This document shows positions 25,782 to 36,061 of a stretch of DNA of 64,000 nucleotides, in pieces. Position numbers and translations under genes: made by a program. Below the pieces are notes generated by a model. The model saw only the letters and a program-made list of their open reading frames with translations, did not search any database and had not been told where the DNA came from. Location of the stretch: assembly GCA_964525015.1 (NCBI GenBank), contig CAZGFY010000003.1:62001-126000 (forward strand), read 5' to 3'. This DNA comes from RGIG3102 sp964525015. Lineage in GTDB: Bacteria; Bacillota; Clostridia; Oscillospirales; Ruminococcaceae. Numbering within the stretch: the stretch's first letter is position 1; each line of letters starts with the position of its first letter.

Positions 25782-28700
25782 TTAAACCTTTATATAATCA
25801 TTAAATTTAAAGGAATAGATTAAGCAGGTTATATTATCGGTGCTGTATAAAACTTTTGCTGCGTGCTTATATAAATTAAGCTGATTTTCATATCTTTCTT
25901 TTAGGGCTGTAAGGGATGGGATATTATCAGTTTTGTAATCGATAATAATTATTTCGTCCCCTTTAATTAAAAGGCAATCGATAACCCCTTGCAGTAGAAT
26001 TTCTTCATTTTCGCTATACTGATTTTCAAAAATATTTTTAGCAGGATAGGGAACTAAGAATTCCTTTTCATTAAATTTTTCATCGCTTGATAAAATTAAA
26101 TCGGCAATAGGGGAATAGATAAAGTTTTCAATTGATTTTTTATTTAAAAGCTCGAGGGTGATATTGAATTTTTGGCAAACTGAAAGGTATTCGTTTTCTA
26201 AGTTTTCCCTTGCATTTTTAATATCGCAAAACTGGGCGAATAAATGCATAGCTGTTCCGATTTTTGCCCCTTTATCCTTATCAGATTTTATAAATGCTGG
26301 CACAGGAAGGCTGGTTATTTCAAATTTTTTAGAAATCTCACTTACCGACATTTTTATTGGCAGTGTGGTTTTTAATAAATCTTTATAAACAAAATTTAAA
26401 TTACTATTAATTTTTTCTTCATCTAAATTTAATTTTTCATAAACAATATCTTGGCTTTCTAGGGTTTCTTCATTTGAAAATTCGGATATTAAATTTATAG
26501 AAAGCTTATTATTTTCTTTAAAAAGAGAAGATAAAAATGGGTATTCATTTAAAAATAAACTATTATCAAAGCTTGCCCTTAATATCCATTCCATAAAGCA
26601 AGACGCTGAAATTAAAGAATATGGATGTGGATATAACTCCCTTTGAGTGTAGGCAATTTTTTCAATAGATTTTGAAGTGAAACGGTTTGTGAATTCGCCT
26701 GTTAAAAATAGTCGATTTTTAGCCCTTGTTAGTGCAACGTATAAAAGGCGAATTTCTTCGTTTGCCCTTGATTTTATTATTTTATTTTTAATGGCTTTAA
26801 TTGCAATAGTTGAATTATTATAGCCAAAAGCTGAATTTGCATACATTCCCATATATAATTCAGTGTCTAGGAAAAATCTCTTTTTTAAGTCCATTTCATT
26901 AAAAGCACGGGTTAAATTACTCGCAAAGCAGATAGGGAATTCTAGCCCCTTAGAAGAGTGCATAGTCATAATATTAACGCTGTCGCCCCTGTTACTGCTC
27001 GGCTTTTTCATCGCCTTATTATTTAGTAAATAGCTGTCTATATATCTTAAAAAAGCAGGTAAATCCCCTTTAACTGATAGAGAATAGTCTTTTGCAAAAT
27101 TAATAAACCAGCGAATATTCTCCCTTTTTTCAAGGCTGTTTTTTGAAAGGGCAATCTTTTCGTTGTAATGAGTTTTTTTAATTATCTCTTTAATTAATTT
27201 ATCTAGCGAATAAGAAGAAGATATAAAAGAAAATTCTTTTATTAAATTTATAAAATCCTTTGCTTTTTCGCTAGGGGAATTTAATAATAATTTATATAAA
27301 TTTTGCTTTTCGCCCTTTGGCTTTAATTTTAAAATATCGTCTAGAGAAAAGGAAATCAAATCGCCAAACATACTTGCAAACAATGGAATTTCCTTTAAAG
27401 GATTAGAGATAACTCTTAAAAATGAAATAATACTTTGAACTTCATTTGTATCAAGAATTAATTCATCTTCCTTAATAAAAGAAGAAATGCCATACTCATT
27501 TAATGCATTTTTAAATTCACTCGCTTTGCTAGTACTCCTTAATAGAATACAAAAATCAGCAGGTACAGCATTTTTTAAGCCAGTTTTAGATGGGATTTTA
27601 TATCCGTCTTTTAGCATAGTGTAAATACTTTTTGCAACTTCTTTTGCCTCGTTTTCGCTGTAAATATTAATATCAACTGCGATATTATCATTTTCAGGCT
27701 TTAAGGATTGCAAAAATTCATAGCCTTCATAGTCTACGCCACCAACTACTGGGGTCATAATCCTATTAAAAATACTATTCACACCTTTTATAACTTCTAA
27801 ATCACTTCTAAAATTATGCGAAAGAAAGATAGTGTTTGCATCATTTGGATTTTTAATGCCACGCTCTCTTTTTTCTAAAAATATTTCAGGGCTTGCTTTT
27901 CGAAATCCGTAGATACTCTGCTTTACATCGCCAACAACATATAAATTGCTCTCATTGTCTTTAGCTATATTTTTAAAAATCGCATCTTGAACATAGCTTG
28001 TATCCTGAAATTCATCTTCTAAAATATATTCATAATGCTCAGAAAGTTGCTTTGCTAAAGGGGTTCGGTTTCCGTTTTCGTCTTGCAAAAGTTTAAGTGC
28101 AAAATGCTCAAAATCTGAAAATTCATAGCTATTTTTTTCTTTTTTAAGCTGTAATAATACATCTTGGTAATATATAAAAACATCTACAATAGCTAAAATA
28201 TGCTCCCTAGTTTTCTCCATTTGACTTAAAAAGATATCTTCATCAAAATACGAAACATTTTCAGAAATAGACTTAAATGTTTTTTTATAAACATCGTATA
28301 TCGTTTTTATCCCATTACTGCTTTCACAGCTAGGTTTTGCACGGCCAAGCTTTGGAATATCTGAATTAATTAAATCAAAAATCGTTTTTATATCTTCATT
28401 TTTTATAGCTAATGCGATATTCTTGCTGTGATTTGATAGGCTAAATAATCCGTCTGCATAGCCTGAAAAATCGCCTATATCATAGATTTCATTCATTAAA
28501 ATAGAAAGATTAACAAGGTAGTCGGTTTCTATTTTTACAGTGTCTAAAATTTCTTTATACCAAACACTGCTTTTTAAATCAGCTGAATTTTTAATATAAT
28601 TTTCTGCAAGCTCTCTTGCTTTTAAAGTGGGGTTTGGAAGGGCAGAAAAGAAATAATGCATTTCTTTTAAAAACTCTCTAACCGTTTTATCCTGACTGCT

Positions 28701-29186
28701 TTTCCCATAGTAAGACACAAATTTTGAAAAACTAGGATTATTATATCCATAAATCATAGCCTGCTCAATGGCGAGCGAATGAAGATTTAAAGATGCAGCA
28801 TCATCGGCAATTAGAAAATCAGGACGGATATCAAGTAGTTCAAAATTTTCTCTAGCAAGCTTCATACAAAAAGAGTGAATTGTTGAAATATCTGCCTTTT
28901 CAAGGGCAATACGCTGATTTTTTAAGGCTTTATTAGTTGGGTCTTTTTTAATTAAATCTTTTATCGCCTCTTCAATTCTGTGGCGAAATTCTTTAGCTGA
29001 ATCATTTGAAAAGGTTGCGATTAAAAATTTATCAGCAGAAACAGGGCGTGTTTCATCTAGTAGACGGCGAATAACATATTCAACCAAAACGGTGGTCTTG
29101 CCACTGCCAGCGCCTGCTGATACCACTGTTAACTTATTAGAATATTCAAGAGCCTTTGCCTGCTCTTTAGTCCAGTTGTTAGCCAT
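25782..29186 (-). CDS. addA: ATP-dependent helicase/nuclease subunit A
   Basis: AddA is the helicase-nuclease half of AddAB, which resects double-strand DNA ends for RecA. At 1134 residues it is slightly shorter than Bacillus AddA. The N-terminus carries Walker A SAGAGSGKTT (about 23-32). DEFQD forms the helicase motif II, and MTMHSSKGLEFP and LYVALTRAKNRL are later UvrD-type motifs. The C-terminal RecB-like nuclease shows GVIDCLL and IIDYKTD. The ATG shares one base with the addB stop (TAATG), so the pair is coupled. Confidence 0.95.
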   Translation of the reverse strand: MANNWTKEQAKALEYSNKLTVVSAGAGSGKTTVLVEYVIRRLLDETRPVSADKFLIATFSNDSAKEFRHRIEEAIKDLIKKDPTNKALKNQRIALEKADISTIHSFCMKLARENFELLDIRPDFLIADDAASLNLHSLAIEQAMIYGYNNPSFSKFVSYYGKSSQDKTVREFLKEMHYFFSALPNPTLKARELAENYIKNSADLKSSVWYKEILDTVKIETDYLVNLSILMNEIYDIGDFSGYADGLFSLSNHSKNIALAIKNEDIKTIFDLINSDIPKLGRAKPSCESSNGIKTIYDVYKKTFKSISENVSYFDEDIFLSQMEKTREHILAIVDVFIYYQDVLLQLKKEKNSYEFSDFEHFALKLLQDENGNRTPLAKQLSEHYEYILEDEFQDTSYVQDAIFKNIAKDNESNLYVVGDVKQSIYGFRKASPEIFLEKRERGIKNPNDANTIFLSHNFRSDLEVIKGVNSIFNRIMTPVVGGVDYEGYEFLQSLKPENDNIAVDINIYSENEAKEVAKSIYTMLKDGYKIPSKTGLKNAVPADFCILLRSTSKASEFKNALNEYGISSFIKEDELILDTNEVQSIISFLRVISNPLKEIPLFASMFGDLISFSLDDILKLKPKGEKQNLYKLLLNSPSEKAKDFINLIKEFSFISSSYSLDKLIKEIIKKTHYNEKIALSKNSLEKRENIRWFINFAKDYSLSVKGDLPAFLRYIDSYLLNNKAMKKPSSNRGDSVNIMTMHSSKGLEFPICFASNLTRAFNEMDLKKRFFLDTELYMGMYANSAFGYNNSTIAIKAIKNKIIKSRANEEIRLLYVALTRAKNRLFLTGEFTNRFTSKSIEKIAYTQRELYPHPYSLISASCFMEWILRASFDNSLFLNEYPFLSSLFKENNKLSINLISEFSNEETLESQDIVYEKLNLDEEKINSNLNFVYKDLLKTTLPIKMSVSEISKKFEITSLPVPAFIKSDKDKGAKIGTAMHLFAQFCDIKNARENLENEYLSVCQKFNITLELLNKKSIENFIYSPIADLILSSDEKFNEKEFLVPYPAKNIFENQYSENEEILLQGVIDCLLIKGDEIIIIDYKTDNIPSLTALKERYENQLNLYKHAAKVLYSTDNITCLIYSFKFNDYIKV

Positions 29187-32100
29187 TATTTCGCCTCCTT
29201 TTTCTTAAAATTATTTTTCTCTTTTGGTTTTAGCTTAGTTTTATTTTGGCAGATGGATTTATATGAGCAGTAATCGCAAGGTTTTGAATTTTGGGAAAGT
29301 TCGATTGGCATGGCAGAAAAATCCCCAGTGTAAACTGAATTCATCAAAGTTTTTATATTTTCTTTTGAGTGATTTAAAATAGTTTTAAATTCTTCATTCG
29401 AAACAACTTCGCTCCCTTTTAAACTTGCTATTTTTTCGCTCCCTTTAATAACTCCGAAATTGCCAGCTAAAGAAGAATCGAACGCTTTTGAAACATCGAT
29501 ATCTTTTAAGGCCATTCCAATTGGCATATAAAGGCTTTCATCATCTTTATCAAATTTAAATGAAACATCACTAGGCTGATAAACAACGGCTGCTGGATTT
29601 AAATTATCTAAATGATTAAAATTATTATCCAGTAGAGCGTTCATATATAATAAAAGCTGGCTGGAAAGCCCATTGTAAATATCATCGAGTGAAAAATCTT
29701 TTGTGCCCGTTTTGTAGTCGACTATACGAAGATAGTTAACATTATCTTTTGTGAATAAATCAATTCTATCCAAAACCCCTGAAACAACTGCCGTTTTATT
29801 ATTATCAACTACTTTTAATGGCTTTAAATCTGAGTTTTCGCTAAAACGCTCTTCAAAGGCAACAGGGCGAAAGGCTGAATTTTGCTGCTCGATATAAATA
29901 AACTCTAAAAGCTTAAAAACATTGCTTTGCATACTTTCTTGTAAAGAAGAAAACTGACTAGTTTTAACTATTTCAGCTGGATAATTTTCATTAACATAGT
30001 CTTCGATTATTATTTTAGCGTCTTTTTTTATCTCATTAAAATCAGCGTTATGGTATTCGCCTTTGTATTTTTTTAAAATTCTATAAGTTATATAATGCAG
30101 ATAATCTCCTGCGTGCCTTTGGGAAAAACTAGCCTTTTCAATAGGGTATAATCGATATAAATTATTTAAAAAATACATAAACGGGCATTTAAAATAATTC
30201 TCAACCCCAGTTGGAGATAAATTTAAAACTTCTCCAATATAGCTGTTTAGATAGGCGATATCCTTAATATTAAATTCCTTTTCTTTTAAAGATAACACAT
30301 TTATATCCAAAGAAGATAATAATTTTACAACGCTTTCTTTATCAAAATCATTGGCTGTTTGCAGTATATAATCTTTAAAGAATTCTTTTGTTATTGCATA
30401 GTCTTCCTTTTCTAAAAAATCGCTAGAAATATTTAAAGAAGACTGGATATAGCTTATTTCGCTAGAGAGAATTTCGCTAGTTCCAATATTATTTTTACTA
30501 GCTGAAATAAATAATTTTTCTTTTGCTGTGGTTAATGCTTTATAAAAATATAGCATTCCAAAATCATATAAATTATCAAAATCGCTCCTTAAATCAAAGC
30601 CAAAGGATTTAATAAATTCCTTGTCTTTTAAAGATAAGATACTATTTTGAGAAATACTTCTTGGGAAAATATCCTGAACAGCCCCTAAAATAAACACAGC
30701 CTTAACTTCATCAGTTTTTATTCTAGCTGGCTCTGAAATCATAACGCAGTCCTGAGTTTGTGGGCTAAATCCGATTTTTGCCCCTTCAACCATAAGGCAG
30801 AATAAATCATAAAGCTGTTTTGGGGATAGAACTTTATCTCCGATTATTTCAAAAAGCTCATTTAAAACTAAAACAACTTCTTCCCATTCACTTTTAAGTA
30901 AATCGCTCGCTGTTTTAATGCTATCATTTTTATTTTTTATTTTATTTAAAATCACTTCTTCACAGCCAAAATCTAAAAATAAATTATATCCTATTTCTAG
31001 AATTTTACTGGCTGTGTATTCATTTTCTTTATTAAATCGATTTAAAATCTTAGTTTTAATATCTAGTTTTAAATCATTAATATCCTGCAAAATTTTAATA
31101 TCAGTTTCGCTTTGTTTATTTTCTATTCCTGATATTGGCAGAGTAAAATCATTTTCAAAATCTAAAGGGTAGTCCTGCCAGATAAATAGATAATTTTCTA
31201 AATTATTTATACTATCTTCGGAATATAAAGTTAGGTGAGTTTTTAATAAATTCATTATCGACTCGCTATTAATCCCTTCGAATAATAAAGAAAATATCGC
31301 TTTAAAAATCAAAACAGGAGAAGACGCTGAGATTATCCTATTTTGGTCGATAAAATAAGGGATATTTGCAAAACCAAGGCTTTCTTCAAGCTGATTTTCG
31401 TATTTTTCAATTTGTGGGGAGATAATAGCGATATCATTATAAGAATAGCCTTCCTTAATTAATTTATGAATTTTTGCGCACACAAAGGCAACTTCGCTAT
31501 ACTGATTTTCAAATTCAGTGATATAAATATCTTCATTTATTTCGCTCACTTCTTGATTTTTTAAAAAATTATCAAGCGATAAAACCTTGCTGTTTAAAAA
31601 TCTATAAGGGGTAGTGAGTTTTATAGGTGCTTTCACTGGAGTGTTTGATTTTTTTGCAGTTGAGATTAGTTTTTTCGCCGTTGTTCTTGAAAAAGAAAAA
31701 TAACTGCTAGAATTATCATCTTCATATATATCATCAAGTGGTAAAGAGATGAAAACTTCGTTTGCATTTTTAAAAAAAGCAGAGATAATTTGCATTTGTC
31801 CGTGGCTAAAGCTTTCAAAATTATCTATAAAAACATACTCATCTTTTGCATAATCAATAGGAAAATTTTGAGCAAACAGGGATAAAATCCCTTCATCATC
31901 ACTCAATTCATCATTTAATAATTCTAAATATTCAGAATAAATCAATGAAATTTCTTTTAGTTTTTCATTTTTATTTTGAGAAATTTTGAATAAATCAGCA
32001 GAAGAAATACCACTTCTTTTAAATTCATCAAATAAATCACTTAAAGAGTAGCTAAAGGTTATGTCTTTTCTTTGTTTTTGATAATTGGTTAATATTTTAG

Positions 32101-32392
32101 AATTGCTCATAGCAGTAGACACTAAAACAGCCTTTCCTGCCTTTGTTAAAAGGGAAGGAAGGGATATTTTTCCATCTTCTTTTGCGTGTTTAATTAAAGA
32201 TGTAAAGCTGTAAACACTAGCAAAATTTAGCCCATTATCTGAAAGATTTGATGCAATAAGCCCTTCGGCAGTTTTTGAAAATTGCTCAGGCACAATTAGG
32301 GTGCATTTATTTCCATTCTGGGTGAGTTCTTTGATTTTTTCTAGAATATATGTGGTTTTTCCTGTTCCAGATGTTCCTAAAATTAACTGCAT
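29186..32392 (-). CDS. addB: ATP-dependent helicase/deoxyribonuclease subunit B
   Basis: AddB pairs with AddA; in characterised complexes it carries the Chi-recognition locus and a second nuclease. The 1068-residue protein begins with Walker A GTSGTGKTT (6-14). The C-terminal nuclease has SGVLDRIDLF and IVDYKTGTKDF. Four cysteines for the iron-sulfur staple are visible: one in YFKCPFMYF and three in CDYCSYKSIC. It is the first gene of the addBA operon, divergent from a DUF378 gene, with a 16-bp palindrome in the shared upstream region. Confidence 0.95.
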   Translation of the reverse strand: MQLILGTSGTGKTTYILEKIKELTQNGNKCTLIVPEQFSKTAEGLIASNLSDNGLNFASVYSFTSLIKHAKEDGKISLPSLLTKAGKAVLVSTAMSNSKILTNYQKQRKDITFSYSLSDLFDEFKRSGISSADLFKISQNKNEKLKEISLIYSEYLELLNDELSDDEGILSLFAQNFPIDYAKDEYVFIDNFESFSHGQMQIISAFFKNANEVFISLPLDDIYEDDNSSSYFSFSRTTAKKLISTAKKSNTPVKAPIKLTTPYRFLNSKVLSLDNFLKNQEVSEINEDIYITEFENQYSEVAFVCAKIHKLIKEGYSYNDIAIISPQIEKYENQLEESLGFANIPYFIDQNRIISASSPVLIFKAIFSLLFEGINSESIMNLLKTHLTLYSEDSINNLENYLFIWQDYPLDFENDFTLPISGIENKQSETDIKILQDINDLKLDIKTKILNRFNKENEYTASKILEIGYNLFLDFGCEEVILNKIKNKNDSIKTASDLLKSEWEEVVLVLNELFEIIGDKVLSPKQLYDLFCLMVEGAKIGFSPQTQDCVMISEPARIKTDEVKAVFILGAVQDIFPRSISQNSILSLKDKEFIKSFGFDLRSDFDNLYDFGMLYFYKALTTAKEKLFISASKNNIGTSEILSSEISYIQSSLNISSDFLEKEDYAITKEFFKDYILQTANDFDKESVVKLLSSLDINVLSLKEKEFNIKDIAYLNSYIGEVLNLSPTGVENYFKCPFMYFLNNLYRLYPIEKASFSQRHAGDYLHYITYRILKKYKGEYHNADFNEIKKDAKIIIEDYVNENYPAEIVKTSQFSSLQESMQSNVFKLLEFIYIEQQNSAFRPVAFEERFSENSDLKPLKVVDNNKTAVVSGVLDRIDLFTKDNVNYLRIVDYKTGTKDFSLDDIYNGLSSQLLLYMNALLDNNFNHLDNLNPAAVVYQPSDVSFKFDKDDESLYMPIGMALKDIDVSKAFDSSLAGNFGVIKGSEKIASLKGSEVVSNEEFKTILNHSKENIKTLMNSVYTGDFSAMPIELSQNSKPCDYCSYKSICQNKTKLKPKEKNNFKKKEAK

Positions 32393-32431
32393 TATATTCT
32401 CTCCTTAGCATATCATACTTTATATATTATA

Positions 32432-32475
32432 ATATCATAGATTTTTTTTAGTATCAAATAAAAAATCTATGATAT
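32432..32475. repeat. 16-bp perfect inverted repeat between divergent genes
   Basis: Arms 32432-32447 (ATATCATAGATTTTTT) and 32460-32475 are exact complements around a 12-nt spacer. The dyad lies between addB and the DUF378 gene, where both promoters must be. It resembles a terminator in form, yet no gene ends here. A regulatory site is likely. Confidence 0.6.
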
Positions 32476-32534
32476 GCATATTTTATGAAAAACTAAGCAT
32501 ACTACCACTAACACAAGAAAAGGAGATAAAGTTT

Positions 32535-32750
32535 ATGCTTAGTAAAATATTTTTAGCAGTATTAATTATTGGCGGTGTTAACTGGGGTCTAATCGGACTT
32601 TTAAACTTTGATTTAGTTGCGTTTTTATTTGGTGGCGAAACTTCTTTAATTTCACGAATTGTGTACACCTTAGTTGGTATAAGTGCAGTTTGCTGTTTGC
32701 CAAATTTATTTACAGATAATACAAATAAAGATTTAGAACCTCGTGCCTAA
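32535..32750 (+). CDS. DUF378 family small membrane protein (YuzA-like)
   Basis: I place the start at the ATG at 32535, behind AAGGAGAT, giving 71 residues. The sequence shows the DUF378 signature: a first hydrophobic segment leading into GGVNWGLIGLLNFDLVAF, then a second segment (IVYTLVGISAVCCL). Function is unknown in this family. The gene is monocistronic and ends in a strong terminator convergent with ileS. Confidence 0.88.
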   Translation: MLSKIFLAVLIIGGVNWGLIGLLNFDLVAFLFGGETSLISRIVYTLVGISAVCCLPNLFTDNTNKDLEPRA

Positions 32751-32769
32751 AATTAAAATTTTCTAAATT

Positions 32770-32795
32770 AAAAAGCTCCCTTTTGGGAGCTTTTT
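32770..32795. terminator. bidirectional rho-independent terminator
   Basis: An 11-bp stem (AAAAAGCTCCC) with a T4 loop serves the DUF378 gene on the plus strand and lies at the ileS stop on the minus strand. Confidence 0.88.
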
Positions 32796-32797
32796 AA

Positions 32798-35700
32798 TTA
32801 TTTTTTAATGGTGAATAAAACAGTTTCGCCGTTTATATCCCATTCTTTTGAATATCCTTCAATCTCTGTGAATACCACAGATGTAGTTAATGTGTTTTCT
32901 TTTATCTCTTCAATATTTTTATTTAAAATATCAGCGATATTTTGATTATTTAAAACGCTTAAAGTGATAGTGTCCATAACAAGGAAGTTTGCATCTTTTC
33001 TCATAGTTTGCACTTTTGAGATAATTTCTCTTACAAAGCCTTCTTCTAATAAACTAGGAGTGATAACTGTATCAAGTGCAACAATAATATTATTTGCACT
33101 AACGCTTTCAAAGCCTTCTGTTTGCTTTGTTTCGATTAATAAATCTTCGCTAGTTAAAACTATATCGCCATCTTTTGCTTTTAAAACGATTTGTCCGTTT
33201 GTGTCTAAATCTTTTTTAGCCACAGAGCCGTTTAATTCACTTAAAAGAGTTCGGATTTCGCCTAATTGTTTTCCGTATTTTGGCCCTAGAGTTTTTAATT
33301 GTGGCTTAAAGTTGTAAGAAATATAGCCAGCTTCATCTTTGATTTCTTCAACTTCTTTAACATTTAATTCATCTGCTAAAATAGCCTTGTAGTAATCGTT
33401 TAACTCTCTATCGGCCTTAATAAATAATTTATTTAAAGGCTGACGGTTTTTGATATTGGCTGTGTTTCTTGCACTTCTAGCAAGCGTTGATGCATCTTGA
33501 ACTAATAGCATATCGCTTTCTAAATCTTTATCAATAAAGCTTTCATCAAATTCTGGATAAGAAGTTAAATGAACAGACATAGGTGCATTTTCATCAAAAT
33601 TTACAACTAGGTTTTGATAGATTTGCTCAGTGATAAACGGAACCATAGGTGCAGCTAGTTTTGAAATTGTAACAAGGCAGGTGTATAAAGTCATATAAGC
33701 GTTAACTTTATCTTCACTCATATCCTTTTGCCAGAATCTTTCACGATTTCTTCTAACATACCAGTTTGATAATTCATCAACAAAGTTTTGAAGTATCTTT
33801 GTTGATTCTGGGATTTGATAGTTAGTTAAGCAGGTATCAACTTCTTTTATAGTGCTATTTAATCTTGAAAGCACCCATTTATCCATAATATTTAGAGTTT
33901 CTTTATTAAATGAATATTTAGTAGGGTCGAATTTATCAATATCAGCGTATAAAACAAAGAACGCGTAAACATTCCATAATGTTCCCATAAATTTTCTTTG
34001 ATACTCTGTAACAGCCTTGCCGTGGAATCTGTTTGGAATCCAAGGGGCAGAGTTTGAATAGAAATACCAGCGAATAGCATCGGCACCATAGGTTTCTAAA
34101 GCTTCAAATGGGTCTACTGCGTTTCCTTTTGATTTCGACATTTTTTGTCCGTTTTCATCTTGAACGTGCCCTAAAACGATAACATTTTTAAATGGTGCTT
34201 CATCAAAAACTAAAGTTGAAACTGCAACTAGTGAATAAAACCAACCACGAGTTTGGTCTACCCCTTCACTGATAAAGTCAGCAGGGAATTGAGATTTAAA
34301 TAAATCTTGGTTTTCAAATGGGTAGTGGTGCTGTGCAAAAGGCATACTTCCTGAGTCAAACCAGCAGTCGATAACTTCTGAAACTCTCTTCATTTGCTTT
34401 TCGCATTTTGGGCATTTAATTGTAACAGCATCTATATACGGGCGGTGAAGTTCGATATTTTCAGGACAGTTATCAGACATTGATTTTAATTCTTCAATGC
34501 TTCCAATTGAATGATAATGGCCGCATTCGCATTCCCAAATATTAAGAGGTGTTCCCCAGTATCTATCGCGAGAAATACCCCAATCTTGAACGTTTTCAAG
34601 CCAAGAGCCAAATCTTCCTTTACCAATTGATTCAGGAATCCAGTTAATAGTGTTGTTATTAGCTATTAATTTATCTTTAACCTTTGTCATTTCGATAAAC
34701 CAAGAATCTCTTGCATAGTAAATTAATGGTGTATCACATCTCCAGCAGTGTGGATAGCTATGCTCAAATTTTGGACTAGAGTAAAGTTTTTTAGATTCTC
34801 TTAAATCTTTTAGAATTTCTTCATCAGCAGTTTTGCAGAAAACTCCTTCCCATTTAGTATCAGCTGTCATTTTTCCAGCAGCGTCTACATATTGGATAAA
34901 TGGAAGTTTGTATTTTCTGCCAACTTGATTATCATCCTCACCAAAAGCAGGCGCGATATGAACAATACCAGTACCATCTGATAGAGTTACATAATCTGCA
35001 CAAGTTACAAAGAATGCTTTTTCATCGCCTTTATAAAAATCCCATAATGGCTGATATTCTTTATACTCTAAATCTTTGCCTTTCATCTCTTCTAGGATTT
35101 CGTATTTATCTTCTCCTAAAACTGCATCGCAAAGCCCTTTTGCCATATAGTAAACATCGCCGTTTTCGTATTTAACTTTCACATAGTCAAACTCTGGGTT
35201 TACACATAGTGCAAGGTTTGAAGGAAGAGTCCACGGTGTAGTTGTCCAAGCTAGGAAAAATGCATCTTCGCCACTCACTTTGAATTTTGCAATAGCAGAA
35301 CGCTCTTTAACATCTTTATATCCTTGGGAAACTTCGTGAGTTGAAAGTGGTGTTCCACATCTTGGGCAATATGGAACTATTTTAAAGCCTTTATATAATA
35401 AATTTTTATTAAAAATCTCTTTTAATGCCCACCATTCGCTCTCGATAAAATTATTATCATAAGTGATATATGGGTCTTTAAAATCCAGCCAGAAACCAAC
35501 AGTGTTAGAAAAATCTTCCCACATTCCTTTGTATTTCCAAACGCTTTCTTTACATTGATTGATAAAAGGCTCAAGACCGTATGCTTCGATTTGGTCTTTT
35601 CCGTTTATCCCAACTAATTTTTCAACTTCAAGCTCAACTGGAAGTCCGTGAGTGTCCCAGCCGGCTTTTCTTGGCACATAGTTACCTTTCATTATTTGAT

Positions 35701-35914
35701 AACGAGGGAATAAATCTTTTATAACCCTTGTTAAAACGTGGCCGATATGTGGCTTGCCGTTAGCAGTTGGCGGACCTTCGTAGAAGGTGAATTGTTTTTG
35801 TGAGTTTTTAGTAGCTTCAACTGATTTTTCAAAAACTTTATGCTCTTTCCAAAAATCTTCAACAGATTTTTCACGAGAAACAAAGTTTAAATCATTAGGC
35901 ACTTTTTTGTACAT
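32798..35914 (-). CDS. ileS: isoleucyl-tRNA synthetase, long (type 2-like) form
   Basis: IleRS charges tRNA-Ile. I set the start at the ATG at 35914, behind AAAGGAAAG; the open frame continues upstream without homology. The 1038-residue product has the class I motif HIGH in NGKPHIGHVL (about 56-59) and KMSKSKGNAV. Cysteine pairs in the middle of the protein (CPRCG, CWRCD, CECG, CPKC) probably bind zinc. It lacks the C-terminal zinc finger of the Bacillus-type enzyme and is about 115 residues longer. Both features point to the eukaryotic-like type 2 group, members of which are often naturally insensitive to mupirocin. Expression is under T-box control. Confidence 0.93.
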   Translation of the reverse strand: MYKKVPNDLNFVSREKSVEDFWKEHKVFEKSVEATKNSQKQFTFYEGPPTANGKPHIGHVLTRVIKDLFPRYQIMKGNYVPRKAGWDTHGLPVELEVEKLVGINGKDQIEAYGLEPFINQCKESVWKYKGMWEDFSNTVGFWLDFKDPYITYDNNFIESEWWALKEIFNKNLLYKGFKIVPYCPRCGTPLSTHEVSQGYKDVKERSAIAKFKVSGEDAFFLAWTTTPWTLPSNLALCVNPEFDYVKVKYENGDVYYMAKGLCDAVLGEDKYEILEEMKGKDLEYKEYQPLWDFYKGDEKAFFVTCADYVTLSDGTGIVHIAPAFGEDDNQVGRKYKLPFIQYVDAAGKMTADTKWEGVFCKTADEEILKDLRESKKLYSSPKFEHSYPHCWRCDTPLIYYARDSWFIEMTKVKDKLIANNNTINWIPESIGKGRFGSWLENVQDWGISRDRYWGTPLNIWECECGHYHSIGSIEELKSMSDNCPENIELHRPYIDAVTIKCPKCEKQMKRVSEVIDCWFDSGSMPFAQHHYPFENQDLFKSQFPADFISEGVDQTRGWFYSLVAVSTLVFDEAPFKNVIVLGHVQDENGQKMSKSKGNAVDPFEALETYGADAIRWYFYSNSAPWIPNRFHGKAVTEYQRKFMGTLWNVYAFFVLYADIDKFDPTKYSFNKETLNIMDKWVLSRLNSTIKEVDTCLTNYQIPESTKILQNFVDELSNWYVRRNRERFWQKDMSEDKVNAYMTLYTCLVTISKLAAPMVPFITEQIYQNLVVNFDENAPMSVHLTSYPEFDESFIDKDLESDMLLVQDASTLARSARNTANIKNRQPLNKLFIKADRELNDYYKAILADELNVKEVEEIKDEAGYISYNFKPQLKTLGPKYGKQLGEIRTLLSELNGSVAKKDLDTNGQIVLKAKDGDIVLTSEDLLIETKQTEGFESVSANNIIVALDTVITPSLLEEGFVREIISKVQTMRKDANFLVMDTITLSVLNNQNIADILNKNIEEIKENTLTTSVVFTEIEGYSKEWDINGETVLFTIKK

Positions 35915-36061
35915 AGATATTACTTTCCTTTCTTTTTGTGTGTAAAAAGGGGATTTTTGATATAAAAAATACATTTTATTAATTTTCCGATATTCTAAAG
36001 CAATATTTTGGCTGTTCTTATTGCCAAAAGAAAAATTAAAATTTATATTATTTAAAAATAA

